DNA from: Massospora cicadina
Lineage: Eukaryota > Entomophthoromycota > Entomophthoromycetes > Entomophthorales > Entomophthoraceae
Length of the DNA stretch: 64,000 nt
Assembly (NCBI GenBank): GCA_022478985.1
Contig: JAKSZP010006611.1
Location: 214,320-278,319, forward strand
Direction of reading: 5' to 3'
Shown: positions 1 through 12,699 of the stretch, piece after piece
Numbering within the stretch: the first letter of the stretch is position 1
How the letters are laid out: each line of letters starts with the position of its first letter
The notes under the pieces: model-generated
The model's input: only the letters and a program-made list of their open reading frames with translations
Databases searched by the model: none
What the model was told of the DNA's origin: nothing
Program-made: the position numbers and the translations under genes

Positions 1-3000
1 CAGTAAAATTCAAGCTCCTCCTAATTGGTCCAAGGCGTCATCTATTTGAGGTGAGTATAAAGAATCCCTTTTAGTTATGTTATTTACAATTCAGTAATCA
101 ACGATGACTCTATGGAGCCATATTTTTTCTTAACTATGAGCACCAAACTGGCTCATTTGCTGTGTGAGGGGGTGATCATTACTTGATGTATGAGCTTCTC
201 CAGTTCCTTGTGCACCTCCTTATTACTAGCCTTACTTCTTAATATCATATGCAACTAATTGGTTTTTGTATCCCCAATGTCAAAGTGGTGCTGGATCCCA
301 ACAGTGCATCCAAGGTCATAGTCATCCGATTAAATAATTGAGCGTAATTTTGTATGAGGGCCATCACTTGATATTTTTGAACCTCAGTTAGTCCATTGAA
401 TTGCTCATGGGTATTGACTGCAAAAGTTATTAGATATGGATCAGGTAAGCCAAACCTTATTAAATTTTTAATCTCATATGCTTCCTGTATCTTTTAAAAG
501 GGGAATGAGGTGTATAAAAGCGATATTTTGCCCATTTTTGACAAATATTTTAAGGCAGTTAGTTTGGTGAGCAATGTACATATCTCCTAGTAGCAAGATG
601 AGATTATCCCAGGGGCCACAAAATGTCCATCTCTCAACCATTGCTAAGTGGAATATTTTTTTTTCTGCCAAGTATTCAGGCAGCTTTAAGTTGATTCTTG
701 TGGACACTACATGCTGTTCTCCAAAGTATATAACACAATACTTGGAATTCCTAAAGGGAATGACTTTATTCTTGAGAATGGTGGCAAGAATAGAACTTCA
801 GTGACCCACTTGTTAGTATGGAATGGATATTACACCATCATTATAGACCACAATGAAATACTATTCCTACGAGTTAGGGAAGTCCAATTACTCCTCAAAT
901 AGTGAAGGGGTGATGTTTGACCTAGGATAGTAAAAGTATTCTCCTCATAGTATATAACAACGCCATAAAATTTAAGAAATCTAGTACCAACAAGAAATTA
1001 TTAATTACCATTGTGAAGCACAATAGCAGGTTTACTAACATGAAAAGAGCTGAACCTCATAGTAATGCACTATACGCCCATTTGCTAGTAGTACCCTCAG
1101 GGCCAACTGTTCCATATCATTGATGATGGGCTAAATTGGGAGCTAGTCTAAACTCTTTTTGCAAACTGACTGGATCTTACATTCACAGGAGCACCACTGT
1201 CAACTATGGCTCAACCTGGAATTTGTTTACTTAAATATAAATATAAGTACAATCAGAAAAGTAGTGTAAATCTCCATTTGTTTCAAGAATGGAAGAAGTA
1301 TTGACTTAACTGATCATGGTATTGATCTTATTCCAACATCAGAGAAGTGAGTATCCAGGGTCTCAAATGGTAATGCAACTTTAATTCTTAATAGAGTAGG
1401 TAAGGATTAGGACTCTTTAATATCTCCAAATTGATTATGTTCAAAAATTTGGGTTGCATAAGTATAGAGTCAACTTTTTGTCCCTCTCATTCCAATGTTG
1501 CTCGTTGACTTCTGGTGATGTCCAACACTGTGGGAATGCTCTGATTAGATTATTGAGTATAAGGATAATTTTGCATTTTCTAGGCTTTATGAGAAACTGG
1601 ATGATAACAAAAAGTAGAGCATCCTCGCTCTACTTCTGAGGCTCTTTTCCATGGATGTCATCCTCTTGAGTGGTCATAAGGTTCACACTGGGCTAAGTTT
1701 ATGGCAGGTAACCACATTGCATCCCTTGGATTTTCAGATCCAACAAGTTATCTCAACTAGATTGCAGCGATTTCTAAAATTTCCTTAACAGGGATGGAAA
1801 CTCCCCAGAGTTTCTCAAACTTAATTTATGCGTGGAGTCAGCTGGCTCACACTTCCATATATAGCAGTCCAAATGTAACTTTTCATATCTTCAGGTATCT
1901 AATAATGGATGAGGTATCTAAATCTTTTATGAGCACTGAAAGCAGAAAGTGTTTTAATTTCATATAATTTTTGGTGGCATTTTGAAGTGAAATCTTGAAT
2001 TTAGTCTACCATGGATTTAGCACCCAACACCACTTGGCTTCGTGGTAAAATTGGTCAGTGAACTAAATAATATTATTGTTCTTCTTGAACTATGTCACAA
2101 ATTTACCCTTTTAAGTAGCCATACATGCAGGGCATTATAAACTCGCTCAAAACCGCGTTTTCCACATTAGCAAAAGTCCAATGTCCTCAGTTATATAAGG
2201 CATGATCACATCTCAACTCTGGACATCTAAAATATTAATCATGGTAGAGGTAATAAAAAGACCATAAGCTCTGTGCATAGTCATATTTAAAAAGTAAAGA
2301 GCAACTGCAAATTCTATGCTTGTCAAATTTAGAAGTTAACCAGGTTAAATATCTGGAATCCTGTATAAAGGCTTCCTGATTTTCACATCATGGGTGCAGA
2401 GCTGACTTAAGTCCCAGGATACTGGCATGATGTTGACTTTTATCAGGGGCTGGGGTCTCCATGGAAGGTGGTAAAGAAAACTTGAGGGTGTTACAGAATG
2501 GGTGGGGCTATGCATTGCTTCTTGGGTAACCTCCTCTTCCACGTGCTCCTCCCTAAATAGCTCTGGATGAGTAAGAGGCAGGGTTTGATGTGGGCATTGA
2601 TATCTACTATCCTGCATCTCACCTTAAATTTGATGCTCCCATGTGGTACAGATCTTCTTTTCTTGAAGATATTGCGGCTTAAACTGTTGAAACATAACGC
2701 TTCTTCACATGTTTTCATACTATATTTAAGTCCTTTAAATAATTTTTAAGAGTAGTTTCTGTGTTATAAAAATTTGCGGACATGATGTCATAGCTAATTG
2801 TTCATATGAATGAGTTCTCTGCTCTCTTGTTGGAGCGTCCAGAGTAGTCCTCTCATATTGTCAATATCTTGATGCATGACTTTTTGTTGATTTCTAAATT
2901 TATTGCAACTCATACAGGAGGCGGTTGGTGGTCTGAATGTTGCTTTCTAAGTGCTGTGCAGACACCCCCATTTCATGTTGAGTGTATTGGTTGGGTGCCT

Positions 3001-3782
3001 CAACTTCCTCAGCCTGATGAGTAATATCTCTCAGAGTGACATGGCTATGTTTGACCTTCTCCTCAAGTTGATTAATCCCCTGGATTCATTTATTGGTGAG
3101 TCCACAGCTGTTAATAGCTTGATATCATATGGTTAACATGTTTCAGTTTAATTTATCAATAATTTTATCCAATTGCTGTAGGATTTGGATAAAAATGTGT
3201 AATTGTCATTGACAGCATGGTAAACACCTTGGAAACTGGGTCGGGCTGACTATTCAGGTCCTGCAATGATTCCACGTTTAAATTAGTTTCTGTTAGATAC
3301 TTCCATGATTAGATTATAGTGGTGAAAACTAATCATCTGTGAATTTTGCATTGTGGGTCAGAGATACCCACCATGACGTTTCCTAGTCTGAGATAGGTAT
3401 TAGCTTGTTGTAATACCTTTCCATTCCTCTGAGACTGGAAATTCTTATAGTGTGAATCAGTTAATGTTGATTCAGCTGTTAATAAAATAAAGCAGGTGCT
3501 AAATCAAATTTTTTGGGCAAAGAAATGATATCTCATGAAGTAACATATTCCCATCTGTCTCAGCTGCTCTGTGATGAACATATAAGCCTTGAAGCTCTCA
3601 AACTAAGGAGAATATAAAAATTCAACTTCCTTTAATGCCAGTCAATTAGGTGTAAGAGGATTAGCATCAAAGGTGACAGATTGATAGTTCTTGCTATTAT
3701 TCCCTTACTGATTCATGTCCATTTTAAGGTTAAAATCTAATCTTTTCTGCCACTACAGCTCCCTTGTGGTGAGCACCACTTA
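1..3782 (-). mobile_element. Ty3-A: decayed Ty3-type retroelement, internal region, cut by window start
   Basis: Read on the minus strand, the order is primer-binding site, gag, protease, then the start of reverse transcriptase at the window edge, which is the Ty3 order. The protease is visible near 1171-1210 as A-I-V-D-S-G-A-P-V-N, the retropepsin catalytic triplet DSG and its context. Near 60-240 the minus frame gives a reverse-transcriptase opening with a PS motif followed by VKKK and G-S. Between about 1250 and 3740 short minus-strand coding stretches resemble a gag N-terminal half, but frameshifts and stops prevent a single model. The element is dead. Integrase and the distal LTR lie outside the window. 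I am sure of the class, less so of the gag limits. Confidence 0.7.
3757..3778 (-). promoter_or_regulatory. Primer-binding site of Ty3-A
   Basis: On the minus strand, four bases inside the LTR, the sequence begins TGGTGCTCACCACAAGGGAG. The TGG start complements a tRNA CCA end. Nearly the same site lies at the matching position of Ty3-C, Ty3-E, Ty3-F and LARD-G, which supports both the call and the position of the LTR edge. Confidence 0.6.
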
Positions 3783-4113
3783 TGTAGCAAGGGATCCCTT
3801 TTCTCGCTACTTACACAGAATATTTTTAAACAGTCCAACTCTAACTATACTATATAGAATGACTATGAAGTAAAGTTCTCAATCCTTTAGTATAAATAAG
3901 ACTATACTAAAGATCTACATGAATAAAGTAAATTCAAAACTTAAGGTAATACTCAGTTTAGAATATTTTACCTATAATTTTAGTCAAATCTTTTCATTCA
4001 AGAAATAGCTTTTCTCTTGTGATGAGGATCATAAACTATCATAAAACGCAATTTTATAAATAAATCAATAGGTCAGCAAATAGTTCATATGAGAAGTCAT
4101 GGGTCTACTACAA
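3783..4113 (-). repeat. Ty3-A 5' LTR (right edge uncertain)
   Basis: The LTR starts (plus-strand view) with TGTAGCAAGGGATCCC directly outside the primer-binding site. A plausible matching end, CTACTACA near 4106-4113, would give short terminal inverted repeats (TGTAG/CTACA). The partner LTR is outside the window, so the length cannot be verified. A plus-strand RT relic begins shortly after, so the LTR must end before about 4200. Confidence 0.4.
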
Positions 4114-4199
4114 TACAATCAAAGTTTCGGACAAATTTGTTAATTGAGTTACAATCTTATTATGACTTTGATTTAAAAAATAAAAAAATCAATCAGTTA

Positions 4200-5707
4200 T
4201 TTAATTCCTGAAAAATACGTTTTAAGCCCATATGGTGAATCAGGACAACAATGAAATTGTACAGAAAGAGCTTGACCAGCTATTGCTTCAAGAAATAATT
4301 CTCCAACTTGTAGTACTTGAGCCAGCGCTATACTTATCTGAAACAAAAAGGACCGCTCTAACCAAAATCATGTATTTAAAGTTAATAGAGTAAGATCATC
4401 AAAGAAGAGATTACCCCCACCAAAAATTCATGATGCTTATTATCAATTAAAAGGTTTTAAATATTTTAATGCTTTATATATTATAAGTGGTTACTAGCTG
4501 ATTAATCTTTCTAAAGAGTAACAGGAAAAACGTACAATTATTATGTCCTAGGTATATACCAACTGATATTTATGTCACAGGGCTTTTAAAAACATTCCCG
4601 CCACCTCTAATAGCTATAGACACCATGCTAGAGGATATAAAAATTAAGTGGTGCCCTGGTGTAGCTCAACAATAGCAAATTATTATTTCTGAACCTTTAC
4701 ATAACACCATCCCTTTTAGGTGAAGTAAGAAAACAGATAGCATGATTTCAGTTAAGTTTAAATAAACAAGTGTAAATCTTTTTAAAACCCAAGTGGAGTA
4801 CTAGGGACACATTGTCAATAGTTAAGTAATACTACCCTAACCCTAGAAGCTCAAAGCAGTTAACATTATGATGAGCTCTAAAACAAACGTGATGTGCAGA
4901 TGTTTAGAAAAAGTGGGATAATGCCATTAGTTTATTCAAGAGTTTGCATAGTTAGATAAACTGGTGATCTATCTATCAAGGAGTGAGGTGACTTTTCAAT
5001 AATCTAAAAAAGTGCAAAGATACTTTTAAGAAGTTAAAAGCAACATATAACAGGAGCTTATAATATGCTACCCGAATTTTGATCATCCTTTAATGGCACA
5101 ATTCATGAATTCACTGACTGCCATTGGAGCCATGCTATCTCAATGTGACAAAAGTGGGAACACACACTGTTGCATTCTGCAGCCATGCACTTACTACCAC
5201 GAGAGAAATTATATAATGACTAAATGAAATTGTTTGGCCACTTTTTTTGCCTGTAAGAAATTTTATGTTTTTTCTCCTTGTGACAAAATTTCAAGCCATA
5301 ACTAATTACACCTCTTTGTAATGACTATAGAATTCAAAGGCCTGAAGGACGTTTAGCTCAATGAGCACTGAAGCTTCAAGCCTACAACTACAAAGTGATA
5401 CATTTATTGTTTCTTCTCATAATAATGCAGATGAGATCCAGGTTACCTATTATTTTCTTCCTTGTATATTTTGAGCATATCAACTGTTTGTAAAAAGATG
5501 AAGTCCCACTGCTTTGATGACGAGAAACCTACAATTAGGCACATCTTGGACTGACTATTATAACACAGATTTAATATGGTTCTTTTTATAAGTTCAGATA
5601 TGTTGGTAAAAGATGCTTAATCTCAGCCCATCCAAATGGACATAAAATGTTATGCAAGCCCATCAGATCTTTAGCCATGGTGGGCTGAATAAGATGGTGA
5701 AGAAATC
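4200..5707 (+). pseudogene. Ty3-B: plus-strand RT-RNase H relic
   Basis: Plus-strand translation, full of stops, still shows the RT thumb/connection block near 4785-4870 (V-E-Y-stop-G-H-I-V-N-S followed by K-L-K-A-V, the common YLGHIVS...K..A motif). It also shows the RNase H core near 5075-5215 (A-I-G-A-M-L-S-Q then H-E-R-N-Y). An integrase-like N-terminus may follow before 5700. TAA, TAG and TGA stops are all frequent, so this is among the oldest insertions here. No gag, protease or own LTR is seen. It ends abruptly where the LTR of Ty3-C begins at 5708, consistent with Ty3-C having landed in it. Confidence 0.65.
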
Positions 5708-7339
5708 TGTAAACTTTTGAGCTGCTCACTTAAGGTCTTAAGTTTACTGCACAGGCTCTGGGTTGGAGTTGAACCAGATTTTGATATATAATAAATTAGT
5801 TGGAAATTGCATGGAGACTATTGGCCTAATTGAGTTTTTACACACAACCAACTGAATCTTGAAACAACAAAGGAATCCTTTCTTTTCAAACTCTTTATGA
5901 AGAGACATAGAGTATTTACTATCAATATTTTAACTCAAGGATATCCTACCCTTCAACTATAATCCCAAGGTCAACAAATAAAATAAAACGTATAATTTTT
6001 AAATTATTTAATTCTTTACTGTCTATATTTTTACTCAAGGTCAAGGGAATTTATAGGAATATAGTGAAATATTACGTTGGCAACTCCCTGGGGAAATGGT
6101 CAGTGTCACCAATGGATTACCCCCCTAAGTTGCAACCATACACAAATTTTCCTCCGCTTTCAGGTTTCGCCATTTAGAATTATGACATCAGCAAATTAAC
6201 AAAAGTAGGGTAATTCTTGAGTTGATAACAGAGCATTGTTGACGCTTCAGCAACTATTAAATTCCCTGAGTCAATTTAGTGACAAAACATGATTAATTAA
6301 TAAAATTGCTAATAATTCAATCAGAAATTGAACCATATAGTAAGATACATTGAAAGGGATCAACCATAATGAAACCATTAGTGATCTAGCAGAACAATCT
6401 TGGCGGAATCAAATCCTGACAGATTAGATAATATTCCGTTAGGAATACTTCAAACAATATTAACTATTTTCCTATAATAACTCATCCATTAAGGTGAATT
6501 ACCTAGTGGGCAAAGCAGGTCTGGCATAACCTGATTGGGCTGTATGATATGGGCAAAAATTACAACACATCCCCCCCACTCGACCATATTATCCAGAAAA
6601 AGATAGGACTTTAGGAGGGGATGCCACCTTGACTGTGGTCACAACTCAGCCATCAAAGGTAAAATTTAACTTCAGTGGATCTTGGTCTGTCTGCACTCAA
6701 CACTGCTTGTGCCATACTTGGTAGTGTAGCTCCTCTCCATCTCCTACTCACTGCTGCATCCTCAAAGCATGGTTCCTGCAGCATCATGCTGCTCCAGTAC
6801 TATTTTAGGCATTCTCACTGAAAATACAAATTGGTCCATCTGTCTTACCCAAGAGGGTATCATGAATCCTTGTTGTCCAGATAATCTTGGCCAGCTTTAA
6901 TGAGTCCTTTTTCATTATAACGCCTCAGGACTACTCACAGTGGATACAGTTTCAACCCAAGATCATCCTGCTAACAAGCATATTTATCTTAGTGCCTCAG
7001 GACTACTCACGAAGGGTCCAATTTCAACCTGAGCTGATCCTACCAACAATTGCGGTCTTCTCATATTCTGCTGTAATTCACCACTACTTTATCTTAGTTT
7101 CCACCCTTCTCCCTTTAAGACAATGGGAGGTGGAATCACCACCAGATCCTTGCAATTGAGGCAACAAAAAATTGATATTATCTAATACAATTACATTTTT
7201 TTGCCAATTTTTACTTTTTTTATATAATCATTTTTTGATGTATTTTCTTATCTTTTATATGTTATATAATTTTCTATTTTTATATAATTCCAATACTTTA
7301 AATACTTAGTATGGACTCAGTTTACTATATGAACATCCT
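5708..7339 (-). repeat. Ty3-C 3' LTR side; LTR start at 5708, inner edge not resolved
   Basis: The 47 bases from 5708 (TGTAAACTTTTGAGCTGCTC and onward to CTGCACAGG) match the sequence just outside the Ty3-C primer-binding site at 27146-27192, where the other LTR copy begins. This identifies 5708 as the outer end of the left (3') LTR of the minus-strand element. The remainder to about 7340 is AT-rich, has no convincing coding signal and includes a 72-bp tandem repeat. The point where LTR gives way to internal sequence cannot be fixed, because the right LTR copy is cut off at 27192. Confidence 0.5.
6920..7063. repeat. 72-bp tandem duplication
   Basis: Two adjacent units share CCTCAGGACTACTCAC at 6923 and 6995 and stay similar afterwards (TTTCAACC followed by GATC, CTACCAACA versus CTAACAAGCA). 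The period is 72 bases. A plus-strand frame stays open through both units, but nothing indicates that it is a protein. It lies in the noncoding end of Ty3-C. Confidence 0.6.
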
Positions 7340-8505
7340 CAAAGTTTTTTAGCATATAGGCATCAGTTGCTGACTTGGCATTAACCTTGGACAGACACAA
7401 ACATAGGGAGTCCAGCTTATAACTTTGTCCAAACTCATGGTATTGCAATAGGCTAATCTATCACCCACATGGTACTCTTTCAGAATTATCAATTTTTATT
7501 GTCCATCTCCTTTGCTTTGATTTTAATCTTCAAAGTCATGTCGAATGCCTGGGTTTTCAGATCAATCATAACAATTTTCCAGTTAGGTCAATTATTGCTC
7601 ATTACTCATTCCAAAGCTGGTTTCATGGCTGAATATAAAATCTGCAGTAGTGCGACACTTCATCCAAGAGTATCAAATGAGAAATTTTTACATGTCGCCA
7701 TATGATAGCTGAAATTATATGTGAAGGTAACTGAACTCAGATAAGATCCCCAAGTGGAAGTCTTCCCCACTACAACGCTTTTCAGCGTTGCAGCTAGAGT
7801 TCAGTTGACTCTCTCTACCATTCCATTCATCTCTGAGCAGTAGGGAATGGACATCACTCCATGGATTCCTATTAATTTTTTCAGTCTTGGGATTACATAG
7901 GATGTAATTTTGGTACATTTGTCACATAAAAATACTTTCAGGCATCCATCCCAGTATATTGATTGGTCCAGTATGAATCCTGCTGTATTTATAACATCTA
8001 CACCACTTAGGGCCTTTGTCTTGACCCATCTAGTCAGATGATCTATTGTGAAAATAATGTACTCTACTCCCCCAATGCTGAAACTCAAGGGTCCCATAAC
8101 ATCTATTGACACTGTGTGCCAAGCAAACCCAGGGCATACTAGCCATTATCCCATTACATTATTATGCATCTTGTGGAGTTAACATTCCATGCAACAGGCC
8201 AGATAATCAGTGACATCATATTAATTGACTACCAGCAATAGTACTGGTCTATATGGTCCATGGCTCTTTAGGCTACCATGAAAATGACTTTGTGTGAACC
8301 CTAATGTTTATTGCTTATTCTGGTAGTTTAGAGAATAGATACTGCTTTCAATCAATAAACTTGTATAGCTGTCCATTCTTTAATTTGGTATTTTCATAGC
8401 TTTTTTAATGCACCTTGAATCTTGTGTGGTTAATTTCCTAATATTTACTTTGACTATCTGCTGGAATAATTCATCATCTGGCTGATACACAATTTGAACA
8501 GCAGG
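7340..8505 (-). pseudogene. Ty3-C integrase (broken)
   Basis: The minus frame at 7801-8112 reads as an integrase core: a D-V-M-G-P-L block, then I-D-H-L-T-R-W, a degraded D-K-C-T-K stretch in place of the second Asp motif, and P-Y-C-S-E-M-N-G-M-V-E-R before the third catalytic residue (E). This is the DD35E layout of Ty3 integrases. Further leftwards to about 7360 the frame drifts but keeps a lysine-rich C-terminal tail. The zinc-binding region and RNase H continue beyond the solo LTR inserted at 8506. No chromodomain was seen. Confidence 0.7.
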
Positions 8506-9199
8506 TGTCAGACAATTACCAGTCTGATATTGTAATAAGAGTGTATTGGTTCAAAATATGGATGAAAATAAGGACAAAATTGGCCAAAAGACCCTGGCCA
8601 ATTCTCAGTAAAACCATTTGAATCAGGGCAATAACTTTATTAATTATACTCAGCCAAATAGCACGAGTTTATGTATTCAAATTGCACTGACCCAGGGGCA
8701 GAATCTGGAGAGTCCCTCTGAGGTTTCTCCTCGTCCCATTAACAATTTACACAAACCACCTACGTGGGGACCAGCCCCTTTTATAGGCCCAGAGGGGGTC
8801 CTACCAAGCAAAAATATTTTCCAACCCATCGATTGGGTCAAATACATAGATTCATTAACTAATGGACTATTCCATCCTGCTCCTGACCCTCCATCGGCCA
8901 TTCATGCAAATGAGGCGAGTTCATGAGATCTGATGGGTCAACATCTCATATTACCTAATTTGGACTTTACTAAAAAATCCAAACTTTGAGCCTCAGAATT
9001 TTAAATACTACTATTGAATTATTAAAGGGGTTCACTTATTATCCCCATATATCACACTTAATAAAATCTTATAAAAATCAACCTTTTAAGTTTTATTGTT
9101 TTTATTAAAAGTGGTGAAAAAACTTCCCCTTGAATCGAATTGTTGGAGTTTATATGCAAAAACGCACCTTTGAGTATCTTTATGCCCTAAAATATAACA
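8506..9199 (+). repeat. Solo LTR inserted in Ty3-C pol, TSD GCAGG
   Basis: The segment begins TGTCAGACAATTACC and ends TATAACA, and is flanked by GCAGG at 8501-8505 and 9200-9204. It interrupts the minus-strand integrase/RNase H coding relic, which resumes on both sides. The first bases match the LTR start of Ty3-E (TGTCAGACAATTGG), and both carry a CCTTTTATAGG TATA-like box, so it belongs to a related plus-oriented LTR family. Its 694-bp length is close to the 5' LTR of Ty3-E. The open frame at 8618-8926 inside it is incidental. Confidence 0.75.
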
Positions 9200-11220
9200 G
9201 CAGGTAATCTCAATAGTCTATCAGCGTTATGATGTGCTACTCCTGCTCTGTGTATAATTTTGAAGTCATAGGCTTTCATTTTTAGAGCCCATCGTTCCAG
9301 TCATCTCTCTGGGTTTTTAGGGTCTTGTAACCAGCATAAAGATAAGTTTTCAGTCACAACTTTTGAAATGAATCCAATTTATATACACTCGAAATTGCTT
9401 GCAGGTATAAATCACCACAAGTCACTCAATCTCTGTGTTTTTGTACTTTTTTTATGCTGGCTTCAATGTTCTTCTCACATATGCCACTTGATGCTCTTCC
9501 TAATTGTTTTCTACTTGACTTATTATGGCGCCAATTTCCGTTAACAAGGCATCTAGCTGAATAAATTTTTTCAATTGGAAATTAGGTATTTCAGCACAGG
9601 ACTAGTCATCAGTATTTTTGTTCTTGTTGAATTATTTTTGGGCCTCCTCATTCCACATGAATCCTTCTTTAGGATCCTTGATCAGGTGTAAAATATTGGT
9701 TTAGTGATTGCAGAAATTTTTTATTTTTTAATCAGCTATAGTAGCCGACCATAATAAGAAAGAATTGGATGTCCTAAATGCTCTTTGGGATTGACATCCA
9801 CTCAATGGCCTCTATTTTCCATGACTGCAGTTGTAATCTGCCAGAGTTTATTAAGAACCCCGAATATTCAAGCTCTTTTTTATAGAAATAGCATTTTCTT
9901 GGCTTGATTTTCGGGTTTTTCATTGCTAGGCATTTAAACACTTCCTTCAAGTGCTCCAAGTGATTGGTAACCGTCCTGCTGAAAACGTTGATATCATCCA
10001 AGTACAACAGAACGCAGGACAACTTTAGATCACCCAAGATTGAATCCAGAGCCCTCTAGAAAGTTGCCAGCTTATTACACGATTCCTGGGGCCTTCTCAT
10101 CATCTGGTTTAACCCTTGTGCAGTTATTATCACACCTTTCTCTTGATCTTCATTTGTAAAATCTATCTGCCAATATCCTGAAATCAGATACATCGCCAAA
10201 AAGAACTTGACTTCCCCTAGGCGATCAAGTGCGTTTTAATCCTCAGCAGCAGATACAAATCCTCTCTAGTGTTTAAAATCAACTGACAGTAATTGATCAC
10301 ACATGATTTGATCCAACCTTTTTTACAATAAGGGTTGGACTCACCATGGACTTTATGATGGAACAAGAAGTCTATGCTTAACCAGCTTGCTAAACCTCAT
10401 CTCAGACTACTGATTCAGTAGCCCTATGTTGGCGTATGGGTTGCATTCTTATCAACTTATTTTCCCCCAGTATTGCCTTATGGATCAAATTTTTAATGCA
10501 TCCAAGGTTGTGGTCATCCTGGAAAAATATCACCCATTATTAGTCAAATAATGGTAGCACTTACACCTGCTGTTGTTTGTATAACTTATTCAATTGCTCA
10601 TGACATACCAATACATTAATGATTTTGCAACATCCATCAGTAATCATTAAATGGCCCATAGTCATGTAATTAATGAATCTGCTGTTGGGGTTAAATAAAC
10701 AAACGTGATAAGTAGATTTTTTTTCTAATTTCATTGGTACTTTACTCAAATTGGCCAGAAATATTTGTATTTTGTTGTGGCCTGGCATTATAATCCCTGG
10801 AACTACTCATGGCTTTAGTCTCATTTTATTCAATGAGACAAAAACTTCATCATATTCCTGGTCCAGGATCTCTAGCATTAATCCTTTATTAACTACAATT
10901 TGTATCCTGGCGGAACGTTATTCATCATTGTAGTCCTTAATGGTATCCCACAGTATATAAGTATTTCCTTTTGCATTTCCCTCCATTTCTATCTTAACCA
11001 AATTGTATTGGATGGGAACTATGCTAGGTTGTAAATTAAATTTACAAAAGTATTTTTCATAGTCAGCGGAAGTTATCTTTTTTACTGATATATCAAGGGC
11101 AGCGTTTGCCCCAAGATTGGCAGGATATTCTTTTCAAAAATTGCACTTAACATGAGGCTTTTCTTTCCCATAACCAACACTTTAGTTATGAAGATTCATC
11201 TAAAAAAGGCAAATTTGATA
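9200..11220 (-). pseudogene. Ty3-C RNase H, reverse transcriptase and upstream linker (broken)
   Basis: Minus strand. RNase H remains lie at about 9205-9650. The RT fingers/palm lie at 9774-10440, with the active-site block Y-L-D-D-I-N-V-F-S intact in the 9774-10037 frame, followed by the H-L-E-H-L-K-E-V-F helix typical of Ty3 RT. From about 10780 to 11215 another minus frame is readable with few stops and probably links protease to RT. Stops of all three kinds are scattered through it. The reading is interrupted at about 11225 by LINE-A, and the protease resumes at 17238. Confidence 0.7.
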
Positions 11221-11503
11221 ATTGCACATAAAAGATGGGCGACGATAATAGGACAAAATTAAACTGAGTGAAAGCTGAAATAGGCAATGGACATAAGGGT
11301 GCACCAAAGGGTAAGAAACGCCCTAGGGCAGTGCCAGGAAACATTTATTAAAAAAACCACAAGCCCAGACACCTTTGGGGTTTATGGAGTTGACAACCAA
11401 ACAAAACGCTTATCTTGAAATTCAATAATCACAACCCCTCTCACCAGTAGAGCACAGGCTCTGACTCTACCTAGGGGTATATTCTCCCATCTTGTGAGAG
11501 AAA

Positions 11504-12595
11504 GTGGGAAAGGCACATGCCACCCTGTTTCACCACACAGTGTACATTACTACCCATACAATCCACCACGGTTGGATTGACATGGGTATTAAAACTGAGA
11601 ATGATGCAGAAAACTCCATGAACTTCTGCATCAAAATTGACTTCCCTGAAGGCAAACTAGTTGTGAGCACCATTCACAATAGATGTAATGAAGCAAAGAC
11701 TTTTTTCAATTCATTTGAAAAACTCCCAGCAAACCACCCTCAAAAGGTAATCAAGGAGGAGCTCCGCACTGGACTTACCAGCTACGGCAAGATTAAACAA
11801 CTTGAGTTGCAGCGATTTCACCTGATGCCAAACCTATGCGCAGGCAAGGCAATCGTCTTTATCAACCTGATCCCTGAGGTAAGTAGAAAGTTCATGAAAA
11901 TCCCTTGCACAGCGGTGTTCCACCGCCCCAATGGAAGTGTATTAAAGGTGTTTCATATCACACCAGAAAGTGCACCACAAATTTACAACCACTGCAGTGC
12001 CCTGAGGAACATAGTACATGCATGCCCTGTAAAGGAGGTTTGATGGCCCCTGAGTTTTGTGATGACATGGTGGACAAAGATAGCGATGACTTCACCAAAA
12101 TCATAGACACAAACCACGCCTTCCTCTGGGGGAAGGGCGGACAGTATATCATCATAGACCAAGTACCACCAAAGGTGTGCAAGATGGCAAAGAAGGCCTG
12201 CAAATATGCCGCAGTATGGCAGCGTCACTTGCAACCTCCTCCATCACCCCTAGCCAAATACAAGAAGACATGGAGGAAATCGCCTGAACCAAACAATCCT
12301 ATCAGGTGACCAAGAAAACAATTCTAATTTTTTTATCAGAAACCCAAACATCACTGATGAACCTAATTTCGCCAAACAATTTGGATCCACTGTCAGCGCA
12401 CAGGTGGGACCCACACAATCAAGGGCAATCCCTGAAATCCTGGAGAGCAATGTGCACACCAATAAGGAACACCACGAGATAATGACAGAAAAGGCCAATT
12501 TAAACCCACTCACTGGTAAGACCTGTGAAAGAGCAATAAAGGAAATAGGCTCACGTACCCGCACAGGTGGGAATGATCCTGTCACCTAGAGCCAA
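11504..12595 (+). pseudogene. LINE-A ORF1, RNA-binding gag-like protein with zinc knuckle
   Basis: The first frame (11504-12043, 179 codons) contains an RRM-like region ending in L-T-S-Y-G-K, comparable to the same block in LINE-C ORF1. A +1 shift near 12000 leads into a frame reaching 12309. At 12019-12060 that frame carries a degenerate CCHC knuckle, C-M-P-C-K-G-G-L-M-A-P-E-F-C, with Met where His is expected. A basic, proline-rich tail follows, and a last fragment runs to 12589. An earlier start is possible, because a basic peptide (G-A-P-K-G-K-K-R-P-R) is readable near 11310. It would bind element RNA; it is not functional as it stands. Confidence 0.65.
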
Positions 12596-12699
12596 TATCA
12601 TAATATTGTGAAGGGATAGGGACAGAAGGCCCTCCCAACTGCTCCTGAGACGCTGCTGCCACCTCAGTAACCCTAAGGACGCAAACATCGTGGAAGCCA

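Noticed and set aside
8618..8926. 102-codon plus frame as a gene
   Set aside because: It lies wholly inside a solo LTR with a defined target duplication and has a TATA-like box within it.
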